NCBI GenBank assembly: GCA_963698565.1
Contig: CAVORH010000006.1
Location: forward strand, 124,001-188,000
Origin: Sva-07 sp963698565
GTDB taxonomy: Bacteria > Actinomycetota > Acidimicrobiia > Acidimicrobiales > Ilumatobacteraceae
Direction: 5' to 3'
DNA length: 64,000 nucleotides
A model generated the notes under the pieces. It saw only the letters and a list, made by a program, of their open reading frames with translations. It was not told the DNA's origin and made no database searches. Made by a program: the position numbers and the translations under genes. Positions 8,746-19,032 of this stretch are shown here, piece after piece (position 1 is the stretch's first letter; every line of letters starts with the position of its first letter).

Positions 8746-11150
8746 CGGGTCACCGACAGACTGCACGACACGGCCTCGTTCGCCGCAACTCGGACCCGAA
8801 CGCCCTTCCATGCTCCGGCATCGGGGATGTCGACGAGTTCGAACGGTCGGTTCTGGTTTCCTGCTCGACAGGTCCAGGCGCCCGGTGTGTAGCCCGTCAG
8901 CTCCGAGTAGTTCTGCGGGAGCACGTCGACCGTGACGAACTGGCCGTTCGGGATCGGGAAGTCGAACGTACCGGTGACGAACTGCTGGTTGGTCGTGACC
9001 ACCGTCGGCTCGAGATCGAGCGGATCGCCGCTCGAGTCGGTGACCGCGCTGTTCTGGTACCGGAACGGATCCGGAGCAGCGCCGCCGCCGAGCTTCGTCT
9101 GCAGGGTCAGGGTGGCGCCGCACTCACCGAGTGCGATTTCCTCCATTGCTGTGCCGAACTGCGACCACTGGGGCAGGACGTACATGTCGGCGATCTCCGC
9201 GTTCGTGTAGTTGCTGCCGTCCCAGACTGCCGGTGTCCCGTTGTCGTTGCCCGAGATCAGCCGTGCGAGGATCGTGTCGTTGCGGGTACTGGCGGTGACC
9301 GCCGGGTCGAACCCGGTGTACGGCGGCGAGTTGTAGAGCTTCGTCGTGCGGTACTGGCTCGAACTGTCTCGACGAGCCGGTCCAGACCTCCCAGTCGGGG
9401 CCGTCGCTCCACGTCTTGGACACCGTCCGATAGGCCGGGTTGGACGAGTTGGCGTTGTACTCCGCCGTGCTGACCGGTGTCTGGACGACTCCGTTCTGAC
9501 GGAGGCCGTCATCGTTGTCGTCGGCTGACGTCGTGTTGTCGATCGCCAGGAACTCGGCCTCGGTGATCGCGGTCCAGCCCGATGTCCCGCTTGCGGCCGA
9601 TTCCGCATGTCTGCCTTGTCGTACGTCGGCTAGTCGACCCACTGTCACGTCGCCTCCGCGAGTACTTCCTTCTGGTAGCGGGCCTGGTACTTCGGCGTCT
9701 CGACGCACGTGGCTGTAGGAGCCGCGCTCGACGACATAGCGGTAGCCGGCGCCCGGGTCGACGATCCAGTCGGACGACTGGGTGATGCCGCTGCCCACAC
9801 CGACACCGACCAGGCGGACGCTGCGCCGGAACTTGTTGGCGATGTAGTCGGCCCGGTTGAACCCGACCTGACTGAAGGCGTTACCCTTCGACTCCGGCCA
9901 CGGTGCTCCCGGGGGGGCCGGCTGCGCCGGAAGTACGCCGGGAGCCGAACGGAACGGGCCGAACCCGTCGGTGCGATCCAGCCGATCAAAGGTCGGGATG
10001 CCGTCGGTGAAGAACACCACCGTCTCGGGAATCGTCGGAGCCGTCGATCCATCGGGCTGGAAGAAGGTCCGGAACATCGCCTCCTCCCAGTTCGTGCCGC
10101 CGTTGCGAGCCGAACTGCTCGACCAACTCCCCTGCAGGTTGTCGATCGACGCCAGGAGTGTGTTGACGTCGGCCTCGTTCGTCATGTCGAAATAGCGATG
10201 CCAGTCCGAGCTCCCGAGCACGCTGGCGTACGTGTGGAACCGCACCACCTGCAACTCGACCGGGGTCCCCGCGAGCGCCTCGACGAAGCGTCGGACACCG
10301 GCTTTGACATCACCGATCGACGAGCCGATCGAGTTCGACTCGTCCACGACCAGCGTCATCGGGCCACCGCACCGGCTGAACGCCTCGGTGAACGACGGTG
10401 CTCCCTGCACGCTGTTGGCGTCGATCGAGGTACGGACCGTGCCTCCGGCGGTGATGCTGACCTGGTTGATACCGCCACCAGCACCATCGGCGTCACCACC
10501 GCCGTTGATCGACACGATCACCCGGTTCGCGTCCTTGCGATCCGACTCGTTCGCCAGTTCGTCGCCGCTGACGGCGTCGGGTGCCAGCGGCTCGCTGACG
10601 ATGATCACCCAGTCGGGCCGGTGCACATCACCGGATCGCCGTCCGGAGCGCAGTTGCCGCCGTTGGCCACGCCCGGGACGAACGGATCTCCGCCAGGGGG
10701 CCCGGGCAGGTCGCGCAGGACGACACGTGACGAACACGACCACCCGCTCCCCGAGCTGACGCACTCGACCCGGGAGAGCTCGTAGGTCACACCGTCGCTG
10801 CTGGGAGCGAAGTGGTACGAAACGTTCGTCGTGGTGACGACGCCGTCAGCGTCGACGTTCTCCCACGACAGCATCAAGACGTTGGAGCCGTTGCTCAGAT
10901 CGATTCCGTCACAGACGGTGGCTCCGCAGGGGGTCGCATCCGGGCTGGTGTCGACGACGCTGGCCGACGACAGGTCGGCCGGAATCCACATGCTGATGCT
11001 CTGCTCGGCTTGAGCAACGTTGAGACGACCCTCGGTGTTGTCCTGCTGGCGGAGCGTCACGATGACGGCGCTGGAGAGCACCGTCACGAGCAGCCCCATC
11101 ATGGTGATGGTGATCAGCAACTCGGGGAGTGTCATCCCTCCGTCCCGCAA
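8742..11150 (-). CDS. PilW-like prepilin with von Willebrand factor A domain (about four frameshifts)
   Basis: The protein begins with a type IV prepilin leader: GG followed by MTLPELLITITMMGLLVTVL, where cleavage would fall before the Met. The only usable start keeping this leader is the TTG at 11150. The middle (about 10590-9720) is a von Willebrand A domain: MTLVVDESNSIGSS is the MIDAS DxSxS motif, and VVFFTDGIPTF is the later metal-binding strand. A further C-terminal region follows to 8742. Frames change near 10612, 9720, 9620 and 9360. Fused pilin/VWA proteins act as pilus-tip adhesins in other bacteria, so adhesion is a reasonable inference. Whether it is functional depends on whether the shifts are real. 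Confidence 0.65.
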
Positions 11151-11185
11151 CCGCGTCCCGCGAACTTCGCGGGTTCGACGTGTAA

Positions 11186-11665
11186 TCAGACATCGGACTT
11201 CACCACCTCAATGTTGCGACGGATTTTGCCGTCGGGACTTGTGATCGAAATCGTGACCCGCTGCACGAGCAGGTCGGTCGGAGCGGGTCCGGAACAGCCG
11301 GGCGAGCCGGCGGTACCGGTTTCCCAGGTTCCCTCGACGGTCGCGTCGGCACCGGGCACGTAGTACTCGTGGGTCACCGACGCCGTGTCCGGCGACCAGC
11401 CCTCGGTCTGGACCGCGGCCTGGACGTAGATGGTGTAATCGCAGCGTTTGGGGGCACGATTGACGCGGTCGGCCGCATTCACGACGGCGGTTTCGACCTG
11501 CGCCGCTGACCGGCTCACCGACGATGCCCTGACGCTCATCGACACGGCATTCAGCACGGCGACGACGACGGTTCCCATCAGCACGATCGCAATGACGACC
11601 TCGACGAGCGAGAACCCGCGGTCGCGGCCACTCCGGGCACTCCTGGGGGTGTGTCGACAACTCAT
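11186..11665 (-). CDS. Type IV prepilin-like protein (PilV/GspI-like)
   Basis: About 159 residues, intact. A basic leader ends in RDRG, followed by FSLVEVVIAIVLMGTVVVAV, the classic class III prepilin signal with Glu5 of the mature protein. The ATG at 11665 is supported by an AAGGG ribosome-binding site; an ATG at 11677 is the alternative. The C-terminal region has two cysteines (CDYTIY and SPGCSG), as minor pilins often do. It is the first gene of the operon and lies 36 bases upstream of the VWA prepilin gene. No pilus ATPase, platform protein or peptidase is in the window, so the assembly machine must be elsewhere. Confidence 0.8.
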   Translation of the reverse strand: MSCRHTPRSARSGRDRGFSLVEVVIAIVLMGTVVVAVLNAVSMSVRASSVSRSAAQVETAVVNAADRVNRAPKRCDYTIYVQAAVQTEGWSPDTASVTHEYYVPGADATVEGTWETGTAGSPGCSGPAPTDLLVQRVTISITSPDGKIRRNIEVVKSDV

Positions 11666-11899
11666 ACGGCCCTTCATCGGTCTGACTGCGCCTCGTCTTG
11701 AGGCCACTGAGAACGGTAAGGGGACCACGGTCAGCGACATCCACAGCCAAGGTCAGCGATCTGCAAAGTCAAGAAAGCTCGCAGGGCTTGACAATTCGGG
11801 TGAGCACGGCCGGTCGGGCACGCAGCGAGCGGAGCCGGCGACCATCTGATCGGGCGGTGAGATTGCCCGGGGAGTGCGCACAGGTGAGACAATCGACGA

Positions 11900-13036
11900 G
11901 TGATCGAGGCTGCCGTCCGCGCCGCCGCCGTGCCGCCGTTCCATGCCATGGCGATGAGCCGGGAGGCGAGCGCGCTGGAGGCGTCGGGGCGGCGCATCCT
12001 GCACCTGGAGGTCGGACAGCCGTCGACGCCGCTGCCGGTGCTCGCCCGTGACGCCGTCCGGGCGCACCTCGATGCGCCGCTCGGCTACACCAATGCGGCC
12101 GGTCTGCAGTCGTTGCGACGGCGACTCGCCGAACGTGAGCACGTCGACGTGAGCAGGATCCTGGTGGTCGCGGGCGCCTCGGCGGGGTTCACGCTCGCGT
12201 TCCTGACGCTGTTCGAGCCCGGCGATCGCGTCGGGGTGCTCGAGCCCGGCTACCCGTGCTACCGCAATGCCCTGCTCGCGCTGGGGATGACGCCGGTCGC
12301 CATCCCGGTGGGTCCAGACTCACGGTGGGCCCCGACCCCCGGCCACCTCGAACGGGCCGGGCACCTCGACGGGCTCGTGCTGGCCTCACCGTCCAACCCG
12401 ACGGGCACCATTCTCGGTGCAGCTGCGCTCGAGGAGGTGACCTCGGCATGCCGCGTGCGAGACATCGCGATCGTGGCCGACGAGATCTATCACGGGATCG
12501 TCGACGGCGAGCCGGCGCCGAAGGTGCTCGACCACGAACCGGACGCCGTCGTGGTCAACAGCTTCTCGAAGTACTGGTCGATGACCGGCTGGCGGGTCGG
12601 CTGGCTCGTGGTGCCCGATGCGGTGGTCGACACGGTCGAACGGTTGCAGCAGAACCTGTACATCTGCGCGCCGCACGTCTCCCAGGTCGCCGCCCTGGCG
12701 GCGCTCGATGCGACCGACGAACTCGACGAGCACGTCGCGCGGTACCGAGAGAACCGCAGCATCGTCATCGAGGGCTTGGCCGCAGCCGGGATCACCGAAC
12801 TCGCGCCCGCCGACGGCGCGTTCTACGTGTACGCCCACGTGCCGCACCTCACGACGACGCTCGGCATCGACTCGCTGGAACTGACCCGGCGGTGGCTGCA
12901 CGAGGTGGGTGTCGCCGCCACGTCGGGCATCGACTTCGACCTGGCGCGGGGCCACGAGTACGTCCGATTCTCGTACGCGGGCACAGGCAGCGACCTGGTG
13001 GAGGCGTGCGAGCTGCTCGCCGGGTGGCGGCCGTGA
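11900..13036 (+). CDS. PLP-dependent class I/II aminotransferase
   Basis: A 378-residue fold-type I aminotransferase of the aspartate/aromatic family. Visible motifs are SPSNPTG (substrate/PLP region), VADEIYHGIV and the PLP-binding lysine in NSFSKYWSMTGWRVG, then the C-terminal arginine in YVRFSYAG. The GTG at 11900 is the start. The stop overlaps the GTG of the following CoA-transferase gene (GTGA), so the two are translationally coupled. The pair suggests amino acid catabolism: transamination to a 2-oxo acid, with CoA transfer later. The actual substrate is not evident. Confidence 0.88.
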   Translation: MIEAAVRAAAVPPFHAMAMSREASALEASGRRILHLEVGQPSTPLPVLARDAVRAHLDAPLGYTNAAGLQSLRRRLAEREHVDVSRILVVAGASAGFTLAFLTLFEPGDRVGVLEPGYPCYRNALLALGMTPVAIPVGPDSRWAPTPGHLERAGHLDGLVLASPSNPTGTILGAAALEEVTSACRVRDIAIVADEIYHGIVDGEPAPKVLDHEPDAVVVNSFSKYWSMTGWRVGWLVVPDAVVDTVERLQQNLYICAPHVSQVAALAALDATDELDEHVARYRENRSIVIEGLAAAGITELAPADGAFYVYAHVPHLTTTLGIDSLELTRRWLHEVGVAATSGIDFDLARGHEYVRFSYAGTGSDLVEACELLAGWRP

Positions 13037-14166
13037 CCTCTCCGCCAGCGCAGCCGCCGTTGCCCCTGAGCGACCTGCGGGTGATCGACATGTCGACCGT
13101 GCTCGCCGGGCCGAACTGCGCGCGCTACCTGGCCGACTTCGGGGCCGATGTCATCAAGGTCGAGCGGCCCGGGGGCGACAGCCTGCGCGGCATGGCGTGG
13201 CGCGATCCCCGCGACGGCGAGGGGCTGTGGTGGAAGCTCGTCAACCGGAACAAGCGCACCGTCGTGCTCGATGTGAAGGACGACGCCGACCGCGAGCGGT
13301 TGCTCCGTCTCGTCGACGACGCACACGTCCTGGTGGAGAACTCACGACCGGGCACGATGGAGCGGCTCGGCCTCGGGCCGGACGTGCTGCTCGAGCGCAA
13401 CCCGGATCTGGTGATGACCAGGATCAGCGGGTTCGGCCAGGACGGGCCGTACGCGTCACGGCCGGGCTTCGCGACGATCGCCGAGGCGATGTCGGGGCTG
13501 GCGGCGCTGAGCGGAGAGCCCGACGGCCAACCGCTCCTGCCGCCGATCGCGCTCACCGACGAGGTGACCGGGCTCGCCGCGGCGTTCGCCACGATGGTGG
13601 CGTTGCACTCGGGTGTGGGACAGGTGGTCGACGCGAACCTCCTCGAGACGATGTTCCAGATGATGGGACCGTTGGCGTCGCTGTACGGGGTGACCGGCGA
13701 GCAGCAACCGCGCCTCGGCGCGGGGCTGCCGTACACGGTGCCGAGGGGGACGTATCGGTGCAGCGACGGCCGATGGGTCGCGGTGTCGACGAGCAGCGAC
13801 TCCGTGGCCGCCCGCGTGATGGGTGTGCTCGGCGTGGCCGACGATGCACGGTTCGACACGTTCGAGGGGCGCACCGAGCACCGCCTCGAACTCGAGCAGG
13901 TGATGAGCGACTGGTGCGCACACCGGACCCAGAGCGAGGTGCTCGACGCGTTCACGGCGGCCGAGGCGGCGATCGGCCCGGTGTACGACATGGCCGACAT
14001 CGCCCGCGACGAGCACTACGCCGCGCGGGAGGCGATCACGACCGTCGACGGCACACCGATGCAGGGCCTGATCGCCCGACTGTCGGCGACGCCGGGCTCA
14101 CTGCGGTGGTCCGGGCGTCAGCTCGACGCCGACGGCGACGCCATCCGCCACTCCGGTTGGACCTGA
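13033..14166 (+). CDS. Class III (CaiB/BaiF) CoA-transferase
   Basis: 377 residues, matching the family's usual length. The N-terminal ATP-independent CoA-transfer domain begins with LRVIDMSTVLAGPNCARYLADFGADVIKVE, a hallmark region given here only by its ends: LRVIDMS and DVIKVE. The expected catalytic aspartate is in GQVVDANLLE. The family moves CoA between carboxylates or acts as a racemase (alpha-methylacyl-CoA racemase). The gene starts at a GTG that overlaps the aminotransferase stop. Its own stop lies in the left arm of a long inverted repeat shared with the converging msrA. Confidence 0.86.
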   Translation: MTSPPAQPPLPLSDLRVIDMSTVLAGPNCARYLADFGADVIKVERPGGDSLRGMAWRDPRDGEGLWWKLVNRNKRTVVLDVKDDADRERLLRLVDDAHVLVENSRPGTMERLGLGPDVLLERNPDLVMTRISGFGQDGPYASRPGFATIAEAMSGLAALSGEPDGQPLLPPIALTDEVTGLAAAFATMVALHSGVGQVVDANLLETMFQMMGPLASLYGVTGEQQPRLGAGLPYTVPRGTYRCSDGRWVAVSTSSDSVAARVMGVLGVADDARFDTFEGRTEHRLELEQVMSDWCAHRTQSEVLDAFTAAEAAIGPVYDMADIARDEHYAAREAITTVDGTPMQGLIARLSATPGSLRWSGRQLDADGDAIRHSGWT

Positions 14167-14254
14167 CGCCACCCCGACCAACCCCGAAAAATGCCCGGTT
14201 GGTCGCGCTGGGCGCGCACATCCGGGCATTTCGGGTGTGCGTCGGGTGGTGGCG

Positions 14255-14259
<5 letters not shown>
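14162..14259. terminator. Long imperfect inverted repeat between converging genes
   Basis: Arms of about 37 bases (14162-14198 and 14222-14259), both containing cctgacgccacc at the outer end and atgcccgg at the inner end. Each arm includes the stop codon of one of the two converging genes, so it can terminate transcription from both sides. Confidence 0.7.
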
Positions 14260-14911
<652 letters not shown>

Positions 14912-15010
14912 GGGACCAGCCTAGGAGGGGTTCCGTGACAGGGCGATGTCCTTCCCGTCACCGTTCTGCGCGCTCCGAGGGCCCCACCGCGCCGTTTCGG
15001 GGGCGCGAGG

Positions 15011-15844
15011 TCAGCGCAGGAGGAGGCCGTCGATGCGCCGGGCGGTGATCGCCAGGCCGACGAGGGCCAGGGCGACGAGCACACCAGCGTTGCCGAGCAT
15101 GCTCCACTCCAACTGTCCGAGATTGCAGCCCCGCACGATCACCACACCGTGGTACAGCGGGCTGAGCTGCACCAGCCAGGCCCACTCGCCGTAGCTCGAC
15201 ACCGGGTAGAACGTGGCCGAGAACAGCAGCAGCGGCAGGGTGACCGCATTGACGTACTCGAGGTCGGACCAGGCTCGCATGTACGTGGTGTACGCCATGC
15301 CGAGCGCAGCGAACGTGAACCCGATCAGCATGCACGCAGGAATCGCCAACACGATCAGCGGCGAGCCGACCAGCCCGAGGATCCACATCGTCACCACGAA
15401 CGCGACCGAGTAGATCGTGCCGCGGACGACGGCGAACATGATCTCACCGACGGCGACGTCGGCGACGGTCATCGGCGTGGCGAGCACGGTGTCGTAGAGC
15501 TTGGTGTGGCGCAGCTTCTCGAACACGTTGCCCGTGGCGTCGAAGATCGCCCCGTTCATCGCCGCGACGGCCAACAGTCCGGGCGCAACGAACGTCGCAT
15601 AGTCGTACGTCTGCCCGTCGACGGTGATGTCACCGACCAGCGTGGCGAAGCCGACCTGCACCGACAGCAGGTACAGCAGCGGCTCGAAGAACCCCGACAC
15701 CAGCAGCAACCAGGCGTTCCGGTAGAACATCACCGCCCGCTCCATCATCCGCTGCGGCCGTCGGGCAGCGAACAACGGCATGATGCGGAGTGCCGTCGAG
15801 CGGCGAGGGGCGTGCGCCGCGGACGGTGCTGCGGTCTCGGTCAC
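15011..15844 (-). CDS. ABC-2 type exporter permease
   Basis: About 277 residues with six predicted membrane segments and the ABC-2 signature region (LYLLSVQVGF, then 'PLLLFSATFYPVSSYGEWAW' followed by LSPLYHGVV). The family exports drugs, polyketides or nodulation factors. It starts at a GTG (15844) overlapping the stop of the other permease gene (GTGA). With the genes at 15841-16623 and 16627-17565 it forms a three-gene exporter operon: ATPase, permease, permease. The substrate is unknown. Confidence 0.88.
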   Translation of the reverse strand: MTETAAPSAAHAPRRSTALRIMPLFAARRPQRMMERAVMFYRNAWLLLVSGFFEPLLYLLSVQVGFATLVGDITVDGQTYDYATFVAPGLLAVAAMNGAIFDATGNVFEKLRHTKLYDTVLATPMTVADVAVGEIMFAVVRGTIYSVAFVVTMWILGLVGSPLIVLAIPACMLIGFTFAALGMAYTTYMRAWSDLEYVNAVTLPLLLFSATFYPVSSYGEWAWLVQLSPLYHGVVIVRGCNLGQLEWSMLGNAGVLVALALVGLAITARRIDGLLLR

Positions 15845-16623
15845 GGCTGCAGCCTCCGGGCGAACGTGACACGGCATGCGGACCAGCCGGCGACGACGTA
15901 GGTGAGCAGCACCGCGAGGTGGACCGCCACGTTGCCCGGGTCGACCGACGGGATCACCGCCCCACGACACAACTCGATGCCGTGCCACAAGGGCGTGACG
16001 TAGGCGACCGGCTGGAGCCACCCGGGAAGCTGATCGATCGGGAAGAACGCCCCGCCGAAGAGGAACATCGGCAGCAGCCCGAATCGGATGACGACAGGGA
16101 ACGACGCTCCGTTCGTCCTCGTCGCCGACCACGCCGAGATCGGCAGCGCAAAGGCGAGCCCGGTCAGCACGGCGACCGGGATCGCCACCAGGAGCCCCCA
16201 GCTGCGTGTCTCCTGGAACAACGCGAGGACGGCGGCGACCCCGGTGACGCCGATCGCGGTGCGGGTGGCGTGCCACAGCGCGAGGCCGTTGGCGACATCA
16301 CCGGGACCGAGCGGTGTCGCCGCCATCGCCCGGTAGCGGTTGCTCCACTGGAACCCGTCGAGCACCTCCCACAGCGACGCCTGGCCGGCGCTGATCATCG
16401 CCGTCGTCGCGAGCAGCGCCGGCGCCAGGTACTCGAAGTAGGTGATCCCGCCGAGCGACGCGACCGAAGCAGCGTTGTCGTCGACCAGCATCCCGACGCC
16501 GAGACCGAAGCCGACCAGGTACAGCAGCGGCTGCACGAAGGCGAGCAGTACGTGCGAGTGCCAGACCTTGCGGTAGACGGCAGCCTGGCTCTCCCAGACC
16601 CGGATCGTGGTGGGCGTCGACAT
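15841..16623 (-). CDS. ABC-2 type exporter permease (second)
   Basis: 260 residues, six predicted membrane helices, with LLYLVGFGLGVGML near the N-terminus and the conserved 'FLFGGAFFPIDQLP' plus 'VTPLWHGIELCRG' block near the C-terminus. It is a paralogue of the downstream permease; the two may form a heterodimer. It begins 3 bases after the ATPase stop and overlaps the next gene by 4 bases. It resembles NodJ/DrrB-type permeases. Confidence 0.88.
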   Translation of the reverse strand: MSTPTTIRVWESQAAVYRKVWHSHVLLAFVQPLLYLVGFGLGVGMLVDDNAASVASLGGITYFEYLAPALLATTAMISAGQASLWEVLDGFQWSNRYRAMAATPLGPGDVANGLALWHATRTAIGVTGVAAVLALFQETRSWGLLVAIPVAVLTGLAFALPISAWSATRTNGASFPVVIRFGLLPMFLFGGAFFPIDQLPGWLQPVAYVTPLWHGIELCRGAVIPSVDPGNVAVHLAVLLTYVVAGWSACRVTFARRLQP

Positions 16624-16626
16624 CGT

Positions 16627-17565
16627 TCAGTCGATCAGCGTGCGGCCGGTGAGACGGAGGAAGACGTCCTCGAGCGAGCTGCGACGCACGAGGCTGCCGA
16701 CCGGGTCGAGCCCGCGCCGGTGCACCTCGGCGAGCGCGTCCTCACCGTCGAAGGCGTAGATCAGGATGCGGTCGGGCAGCACCTCGGCTCGATCGCCGAT
16801 GCCGTCGACGTCGACGTCGGGCAGCAGGTCCTGCTCGCCGACGTCACCCGTCGCGAAACGGAGTTCGAGCACCTCGCGTGTCGCGTACTGCTCGATCAGG
16901 GCCCGCGGCGGTCCCTCGGCGACGATCCGGCCCCGATCCATCACGACGAGACGGTCGCAGAGCTGTTCGGCCTCGTCCATGTAATGGGTGGTCAGCACCA
17001 GCGTGACGCCGCGCTGCTTGAGCCGGTAGAGACGGTCCCACAGGATGTGGCGGGCCTGGGGATCGAGGCCGGTGGTCGGCTCGTCGAGCAGGAGCAGGTC
17101 CGGCTCGCTCATCAGCGAGCGGGCGATCGTGAGACGCCGCTTCATCCCGCCCGACAGCGGATCGACACGATCGCTCGCCCGCTCGGTCAGCTGGACGAAG
17201 TCCAGGAGTTCTGCGGCGCGACGCTTGCACTCGGCTCGCGGGATGTCGAAGTAGCGACCGTAGATGACCAGGTTCTCGACGACGGTCAGCTCCGGATCGA
17301 GTTGATCGGCCTGTGGGACGACACCCATCCTCGCCCGGATCGCCGCGCCGTCGGTCGCTGCGTCGAGGTCGAAGATCTGCAGCGAGCCCGACGTGATCGG
17401 CGAGACGCACCCGATCATCCGCATCGTCGACGTCTTGCCGGCGCCGTTCGGGCCGAGGAACCCGAACGACTCGCCGGCCTCCACGGTGAAGTCGATGCCG
17501 TCGACCGCCACGAACTCGCCGAACTCCTTGCGCAGGTTGCGGGCGGTGATCAGCGGTGCGGGCAC
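16627..17565 (-). CDS. ABC exporter ATPase (DrrA/NodI-like)
   Basis: 312 residues. Walker A is GPNGAGKTST (about 39-48), Q-loop VVPQADQLDPELT, signature LSGGMKRRL, Walker B LLLLDEPTTGLDP, switch histidine LTTHYMDEAEQL. A C-terminal extension of about 80 residues (ending RSSLEDVFLRLTGR) is the DrrA/NodI type. It energises the two permeases encoded directly downstream. The ATG at 17565 fits the family N-terminus. Export of a secondary metabolite or lipid-like compound is the usual role. Confidence 0.93.
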   Translation of the reverse strand: MPAPLITARNLRKEFGEFVAVDGIDFTVEAGESFGFLGPNGAGKTSTMRMIGCVSPITSGSLQIFDLDAATDGAAIRARMGVVPQADQLDPELTVVENLVIYGRYFDIPRAECKRRAAELLDFVQLTERASDRVDPLSGGMKRRLTIARSLMSEPDLLLLDEPTTGLDPQARHILWDRLYRLKQRGVTLVLTTHYMDEAEQLCDRLVVMDRGRIVAEGPPRALIEQYATREVLELRFATGDVGEQDLLPDVDVDGIGDRAEVLPDRILIYAFDGEDALAEVHRRGLDPVGSLVRRSSLEDVFLRLTGRTLID

Positions 17566-17683
17566 GTCGGCGACGGTACGGCACGGCGACGAGCACCACC
17601 AACGGCGATTCCGACGCGGCCTGCGGCCCGGCGGGGTCGCCCGTCATCGCCGAATCCCCGTCGGCCGCAATACGGTGCGGCCG

Positions 17684-18211
17684 ATGAGTTCGAAGCCGTC
17701 CCCGCCCGACGCCGCCGCCGTGCGCGATGTCGAGCCGACCGACCTGGCCCGGATCCTCGAGATCAACCAGGCGAACACGCCCGAGGTCGGCTCGGTCGAC
17801 GAGGATCGGATGGCGTTCATCGTCGGCGAGAGCCCGATCGCCCTGGTGGCCACCGTCGACGACGTCGTGGCGGGCTTCTGTCTGGTGCTCGGCGCCGACT
17901 CCACCTACGACTCGGTCAACTACCGCTGGTTCACCAGCCGGTACCGCGGCTTCATGTACCTCGACCGTGTCGCAGTCGACGCCACGTACCGCGGGCGCGG
18001 GATCGGCACACTCCTCTACGGCGAGGTCGACCGGCGGATGTCGCAACTCGACGGCGCCGACCACCTCGCGCTCGAGATCAACGTCGACCCACCGAACGAG
18101 GGCTCACTGCGCTTCCACGCCGGGCTCGGCTTCGCCGAGGTCGGCCAGCAGGACACGCCGTACGGCATCCGCGTGTCGATGCAGATGCGCCCCGTCACCC
18201 GATTCTCGTGA
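17684..18211 (+). CDS. GNAT-family N-acetyltransferase
   Basis: 175 residues with a single GNAT fold. The acetyl-CoA pyrophosphate-binding loop is VDATYRGRGIGTLLY, and LEINVDPPNEGSLRFHAGLGF is the later strand-helix pair (cited by ends LEINVD and FHAGLGF). It resembles the predicted acetyltransferases of the COG3818 type. The acceptor is unknown. The start at 17684 gives the normal N-terminus; it is divergent from the ABC exporter. Its stop codon lies inside the left arm of a strong hairpin. Confidence 0.82.
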   Translation: MSSKPSPPDAAAVRDVEPTDLARILEINQANTPEVGSVDEDRMAFIVGESPIALVATVDDVVAGFCLVLGADSTYDSVNYRWFTSRYRGFMYLDRVAVDATYRGRGIGTLLYGEVDRRMSQLDGADHLALEINVDPPNEGSLRFHAGLGFAEVGQQDTPYGIRVSMQMRPVTRFS

Positions 18212-18249
18212 ACTCGTGCGCGCTCTGGACGCGCACGAGTTCACGAGAA
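18203..18249. terminator. Perfect 20-bp inverted repeat between converging genes
   Basis: Arms at 18203-18222 and 18230-18249 pair without mismatch around a 7-base loop. The left arm contains the stop of the acetyltransferase gene, and the right arm ends 3 bases from the stop of the omega-amidase gene. This is a clear bidirectional terminator candidate. Confidence 0.85.
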
Positions 18250-18252
18250 GGG

Positions 18253-19032
18253 TCAGCGGCGGTCTTGGAGGAAGCGGAAGTGATCGCGGGTCGAGGCGAC
18301 GTGGGCGGGGTCGAGGTCGGCCAGCAGCACGGTCTCGACGCCGGCACCCGTGGCGAGCACCTCGCCGAGCGGGTCGATGATCGCGCTGTCGCCCGAGTAG
18401 TCGAGTCCGCCGCCGGAGCCGACACGGTTGACGCCCACGACGTACGCCTGGTTCTCGATCGCCCGCGCCCGCAGCAGCGTCGACCAGTGCAACCGCCGCT
18501 TCGCCGGCCAGTTGGCGACGACGAAGTAGGCGTCGGAGCCGTGGGCGAGCGCCCAGAACTCGTCGGCGAACCGCAGGTCGTAGCAGACGAAGAGGCTGCA
18601 TCGGAGCCCGTCGACGTCGACGGTGACGAACTCGGTACCGGCCCGGACGTAGCGCTCCTCGTCGGCATGCGAGAACGGGTGGATCTTGCGATACCGGTGC
18701 TGCGTGCCGTCGGGAGCGACCAGCACGAACACGTTCGACGGCCGTTGGTCGGCGACAGGTGCGTCCGCGGCGACCTCGGGACACGATCCGCCCACCCACA
18801 CGCCGTGCTGCGCGGCCATCTCGGCCAGGAACGACGACGAGGGTCCGCCCTCGGGCTCGGCGATGCCCGGCGTGTCGAAGGAGAAGCCGGTCGAGAACGT
18901 CTCGGTGAGCAACACCACCCGCGCCCCCGAGGCCACGGCGCCCGCCACCATCGGGGCGAGGTGAGCGAAGTTGGCGGCGCGGTCGTGCCAGGCGATGTCG
19001 TGCTGGAGTGCGGCGACGCGCACGGCGCTCAC
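18253..19032 (-). CDS. Nitrilase-superfamily hydrolase, probable omega-amidase (Nit2/YafV-like)
   Basis: About 259 residues. The Glu-Lys-Cys catalytic triad is visible: Glu in LLTETFSTGF, Lys in YRKIHPFS, Cys in SLFVCYDLRF. In Nit2/YafV enzymes the substrate is 2-oxoglutaramate or 2-oxosuccinamate, the keto acid left by glutamine transamination. The start is the GTG at 19032, which overlaps the stop of the upstream aminotransferase (GTGA). That pairing strongly supports the omega-amidase reading over a generic carbon-nitrogen hydrolase. Confidence 0.82.
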   Translation of the reverse strand: MSAVRVAALQHDIAWHDRAANFAHLAPMVAGAVASGARVVLLTETFSTGFSFDTPGIAEPEGGPSSSFLAEMAAQHGVWVGGSCPEVAADAPVADQRPSNVFVLVAPDGTQHRYRKIHPFSHADEERYVRAGTEFVTVDVDGLRCSLFVCYDLRFADEFWALAHGSDAYFVVANWPAKRRLHWSTLLRARAIENQAYVVGVNRVGSGGGLDYSGDSAIIDPLGEVLATGAGVETVLLADLDPAHVASTRDHFRFLQDRR

